Below are positions 60,775 through 64,000 of a DNA stretch of 64,000 nucleotides, one piece after another. The position numbers and the translations under genes were made by a program. This DNA is from Branchiostoma floridae (taxonomy: Eukaryota; Chordata; Leptocardii; Amphioxiformes; Branchiostomatidae). Under the pieces are notes generated by a model, which was not told the DNA's origin, made no database searches, and was given only the letters and a program-made list of their open reading frames with translations. Location of the stretch: NCBI RefSeq assembly GCF_000003815.2, contig NC_049980.1:10058560-10122559 (forward strand), given 5' to 3'. Position 1 is the stretch's first letter. Each line of letters begins with the position of its first letter.

Positions 60775-60849
60775 CCAACAACGATAAAGTTTTGGGAACG
60801 CACAATGGCGCTCGTGCGTGCGTACTGGGTGTGTGCTGGATGAATGAGT

Positions 60850-62840
60850 GAATGGCGTCAGTCCTCCATTTTTTTCATCGCAGCCTCTAAAGGTTGTCCT
60901 CAAAAGGCCAATCTGTCGGGCCTTTCTCTGCAGTCTTCACGGTGTGACTCACACTAACAAAGGAAACTGGTACAGAACATGTCCTGGTGATTTCACAGAA
61001 TTGTTGGGGTTATTCATTACCATATTCCACACAACACGAGCTCCGGTCAAAACGGACAAACTTTTCTCGGTAAAAATATAATATAACGGTGTGTTTGCAG
61101 AGGTACGAGAGCGATGTAAAAAAAATCATCTATCGAAGTCTAGAAATCTAAGCCAGAAGACCAGTGCGAGCTCGAGCTGCCTAGGCTGGCCTCATGTCAT
61201 TGGTTGTGTCGTTCTTAATATAGAAGAAAGAACAACAAGACCTTCTACCTATGAAATCTACTGAGAAATGAAAATTTTGGGCAATCATGGATATTCTCAT
61301 CGAAATTCGCGTTCAGCTCATTGTGTCGAGTGTTCTTGGATGATCGTCATACCTGTATATATAAATGTTTCCACTTGTTATAAACGTTTCCCGTACGGTT
61401 TTCTGAATGAAAAAAAAATCTCAAGATTATAGGAGTAAGATTAAGCTATATGTCAGTTGTAATTCATGGTTTGGAGAATTTATCATGTCTGTGTGGTGAC
61501 CAATGCGTCTGTGTTGCTCTTGGACAATGTTAACGTTTGGCGACGTGAAAGCAGTTATTTATAGCTTGTTTTACGCTAATTGTATGCCTCGTACATCAAT
61601 AGATAAAGTATATACTCATTGCCTCAATGGCAATTAGCAATATCCAATATTTACAGATGCAAAAGACTTCCAAATCAAAAAGAGCCAAGGCCAGAGCACT
61701 TCGACAAAGTCAATGTAAGAAATGCAGGCTTTCGAAGTTCAGAAGTGGGAAAATTGGACAATGTCCTTGCACAGGACACATGGAAACGGTTTTGCAGGGA
61801 ACGGAATGTTAAATGACTCGCTCTTCTTTTATTTGTTTGGAGAAAGGGATAACCAGATTAACAAAGTTCAAATCCAACGAAGTTTCCTCGTATAGTTGGT
61901 ACGTTGGGCGGTCTTTTATGTTTGCATAGGGAGGACGTGATTTTCAGCATGTCCTCAGTCGTTTCTCGGGAAACATCACTGGATTGAGAGGAAAGACGTT
62001 TCACACGAAGGAGTTGCCTTAGGAAAAAGATAATCGGGACTATTTTAGGCCAGCTTTTTTTGGAAGCGATATTTCTGTCCACGGTTGAAATCCCGTTCAA
62101 GTTCCGCATGTATAGAACCTAAGCTGCATACTTCAAACAACCAAAGGATGAAACAGCTGTTTGTATGTTCAAACGACTGAAAGATGATGACCTCAAACAT
62201 GAAAACTCAACAATGTAGAAGGCCCGGAAACTTGAAAAATGTATCGGAAAATATATATATATCTGCAAGCTTTAATCTGCTGCTTGTGCACAGCCGCCGT
62301 ACGTGGTCCTACGTCACCCTACGTCATCGCCTTTGTGAAAAGCGACACAGTTAATATTCAGGTTCGCTGAGGTGGAGAACAGACGCACCGGACAAAGCCG
62401 GAATAGCAGCCGACGATATGTTTAGGACAGAACGTATAAATAGACAAGCAAGAGGTGCTAATTTTAGCTCCTGAGAGTGTTTTTTTCCGTCGGGGGCGTC
62501 ATTTTCCGAAATGCCTTTGTAATCATTACGTCCAACCAATGACCTATTTAAGTTATATAAACCCCTTGGTTTAGTCAGTTTCTCAGAAACAGACCGAATG
62601 CAAACAAACCAAAATCGTTTTGCAGGCGTACTCGGCACTGAAAACACAACTTTCTCTCTCGTTAGATTTTTAGCAATCTTTTCATCCTTGAACAAGGACA
62701 TATCAGTAATGTACCGCTTGGTTTGAACGAGTATGTTCAACCGCCTTGGTCTAAAAGTTGGTAGAAAATATTCATGGCACAAATTCATGTCAACATATGC
62801 ATTCTGGCGTATTTTCATATGCGCATGCATTCGATATGCT
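60850..62840. other. Intergenic stretch with one unexplained long minus-strand frame
   Basis: No recognised gene. A 183-codon minus-strand frame (62351-62902) runs into the antisense of the retrotransposon fragment. It has no recognisable domain, although its length is above most chance frames here. Confidence 0.4.
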
Positions 62841-62843
62841 TGA

Positions 62844-63411
62844 TACATTTTTGAAGATCCAGTCCTCGAGTACGGTGATGTCCTCCTTGTAGGCTGTAGC
62901 AAGGAACACTACTGGGAACGCGCAATGCAGAGAGTCCAACAGCGGGCTCTACGGATCATCAGCCGAGCGGGCAGGCGCGATGTGCCCCACCTACCCACCC
63001 TCCAATCGCGACGCGAGGATGCAGCTGTCAAACTTTTCACACAAATGTTGGATGTTGACCATCCCCTACACGACATGGTTCCACCTTCCAGATCAACTGC
63101 CACGGGACGATCACTGAGAAACAAAAACACTTTCTCCATCCCCCCAGCTAGAACTAAAAGACTTCAGAACTCTTTCCTGCACACAGCCATCAAGCTGTAC
63201 AACAAGACTGTAGACACGTAGGTAGTAACAATGGCTACTTAACGTCGGAGATGTTGTTTACTACTTTAGTATATTGTTTCTTATCATATGTGTATATATA
63301 CGGTTTTTATGTTGTAAATTTCAACGCTATTCAGGCTGCTATTATGTCTGCTATGTTGAAATCAATAAAGGATGATGATGAGGATGATGATGAGGATGAT
63401 GATGAAGATGA
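62844..63411 (+). mobile_element. 3' fragment of a non-LTR retrotransposon (LINE)
   Basis: The frame 62844-63221 (126 codons) reads PVLEYGDVLLVGC, then RVQQRALRIISRAG, LPTLQSRREDAAVKLF, HDMVPPSR, GRSLRNKNTF and NSFLHTAIKLYNK. This is the conserved end of LINE ORF2, after the reverse transcriptase core. The fragment is 5'-truncated by a stop at 62841. About 150 bp after its TAG stop lies a (GATGATGAG)n tract at about 63369-63411, resembling the simple-repeat tails of CR1/L2-type LINEs. It is a dead copy. Confidence 0.82.
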
Positions 63412-64000
63412 CTGCATGCACCTGATTGGGGAGAAAATTGTTCAGCTAACACCTGTCTACCAGGTATGAACTTTCTGAGCTGGATCCGGGCGTAGTTCAG
63501 AATGGTAGTGCGGTCGGGGAGATACGTGATGTGAGTTTGGGTGGACATTCGTTAAAGACTCCATGAGTTTGTGTAGATATTTATTTAAGACTCCATACAT
63601 CATAACTATGTCCAGAAATTTGAGTTGTTGCGTGTGTGTCACTGTGAGGCCAGGAACTTCATGAAAGCCCCTCAGTGGTAAATTCAAAACGTTATGCCTG
63701 GAATTCCATCTGTTATACCCGTCTCTGTCATGTCGTTCAAATACAAGATGATAAATGTAGAAATGTACAAAGTTAAACGTTACTGAGATCTCTCTTTCGT
63801 CTGCAGTTTTGATGTAACACCAGGATCAGTTTATTGTACAGCACAAAACAAAAGAAAAACTTTGCAGCCCCCCATATTTGGCCTGTCTGACTCTTTGGAC
63901 ACTACTTGCCGCAGTGTGTTCTGGGTAATACACGATTAGCCTGACTGCGCATGAGCGAACAGTAGCAGTGAATACCCAAAGAAACCGGCAAAATGATGGG
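63412..64000. other. Window end, nothing supported
   Basis: Short open frames without domains. No splice-supported exon was seen. Confidence 0.5.

Overview
The window looks like invertebrate chordate genomic DNA, most likely amphioxus (Branchiostoma). It carries intron-rich orthologues of vertebrate genes, introns of roughly 0.05-8 kb, about 40% GC, and many short non-autonomous DNA transposons, foldbacks and satellites. The species is an inference; no database search was possible.

Layout. 1-3.6 kb is an 11-bp minisatellite with internal higher-order duplications, followed by a TG/CG microsatellite. 8.1-8.9 kb holds a single-exon, two-pass membrane protein of the TMEM200 type (+ strand). 9.3-13.5 kb is intergenic, with a TIR element, a foldback and small duplications. 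13.6-21 kb is a seven-coding-exon D-2-hydroxyacid dehydrogenase gene (glyoxylate/hydroxypyruvate reductase-like, + strand), with a plausible TATA promoter and non-coding first exon. 24-53 kb is one large minus-strand gene: cytosolic carboxypeptidase 1 (AGTPBP1/CCP1/Nna1), with 26 coding exons whose phases all close (1314 codons plus stop). It has a second, phase-compatible first exon near 53.0 kb, and its introns are full of mobile elements. 54.06-58.17 kb is a 4.1-kb CACTA/EnSpm-like transposon with 29-bp TIRs, a 3-bp ATA target duplication, internal 121-bp and 72-bp satellites built on a TCCGGATAT motif, and gene-like exons inside. 59.7-60.7 kb is a compact two-exon minus-strand gene for a small secreted, furin-site-containing propeptide that I do not recognise, with its own TATA box and CRE. 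62.8-63.4 kb is the 3' end of a non-LTR retrotransposon.

Gene relationships. The dehydrogenase and AGTPBP1 genes converge tail to tail over 20-24 kb. There is no operon-like organisation. The genes are independent: a metabolic oxidoreductase, a tubulin deglutamylase, a membrane protein and a secreted factor. The least described items are the secreted propeptide, the gene-bearing CACTA-like element with its bidirectionally open satellite, and the minisatellite in which all three plus-strand frames encode the same 11-residue peptide.
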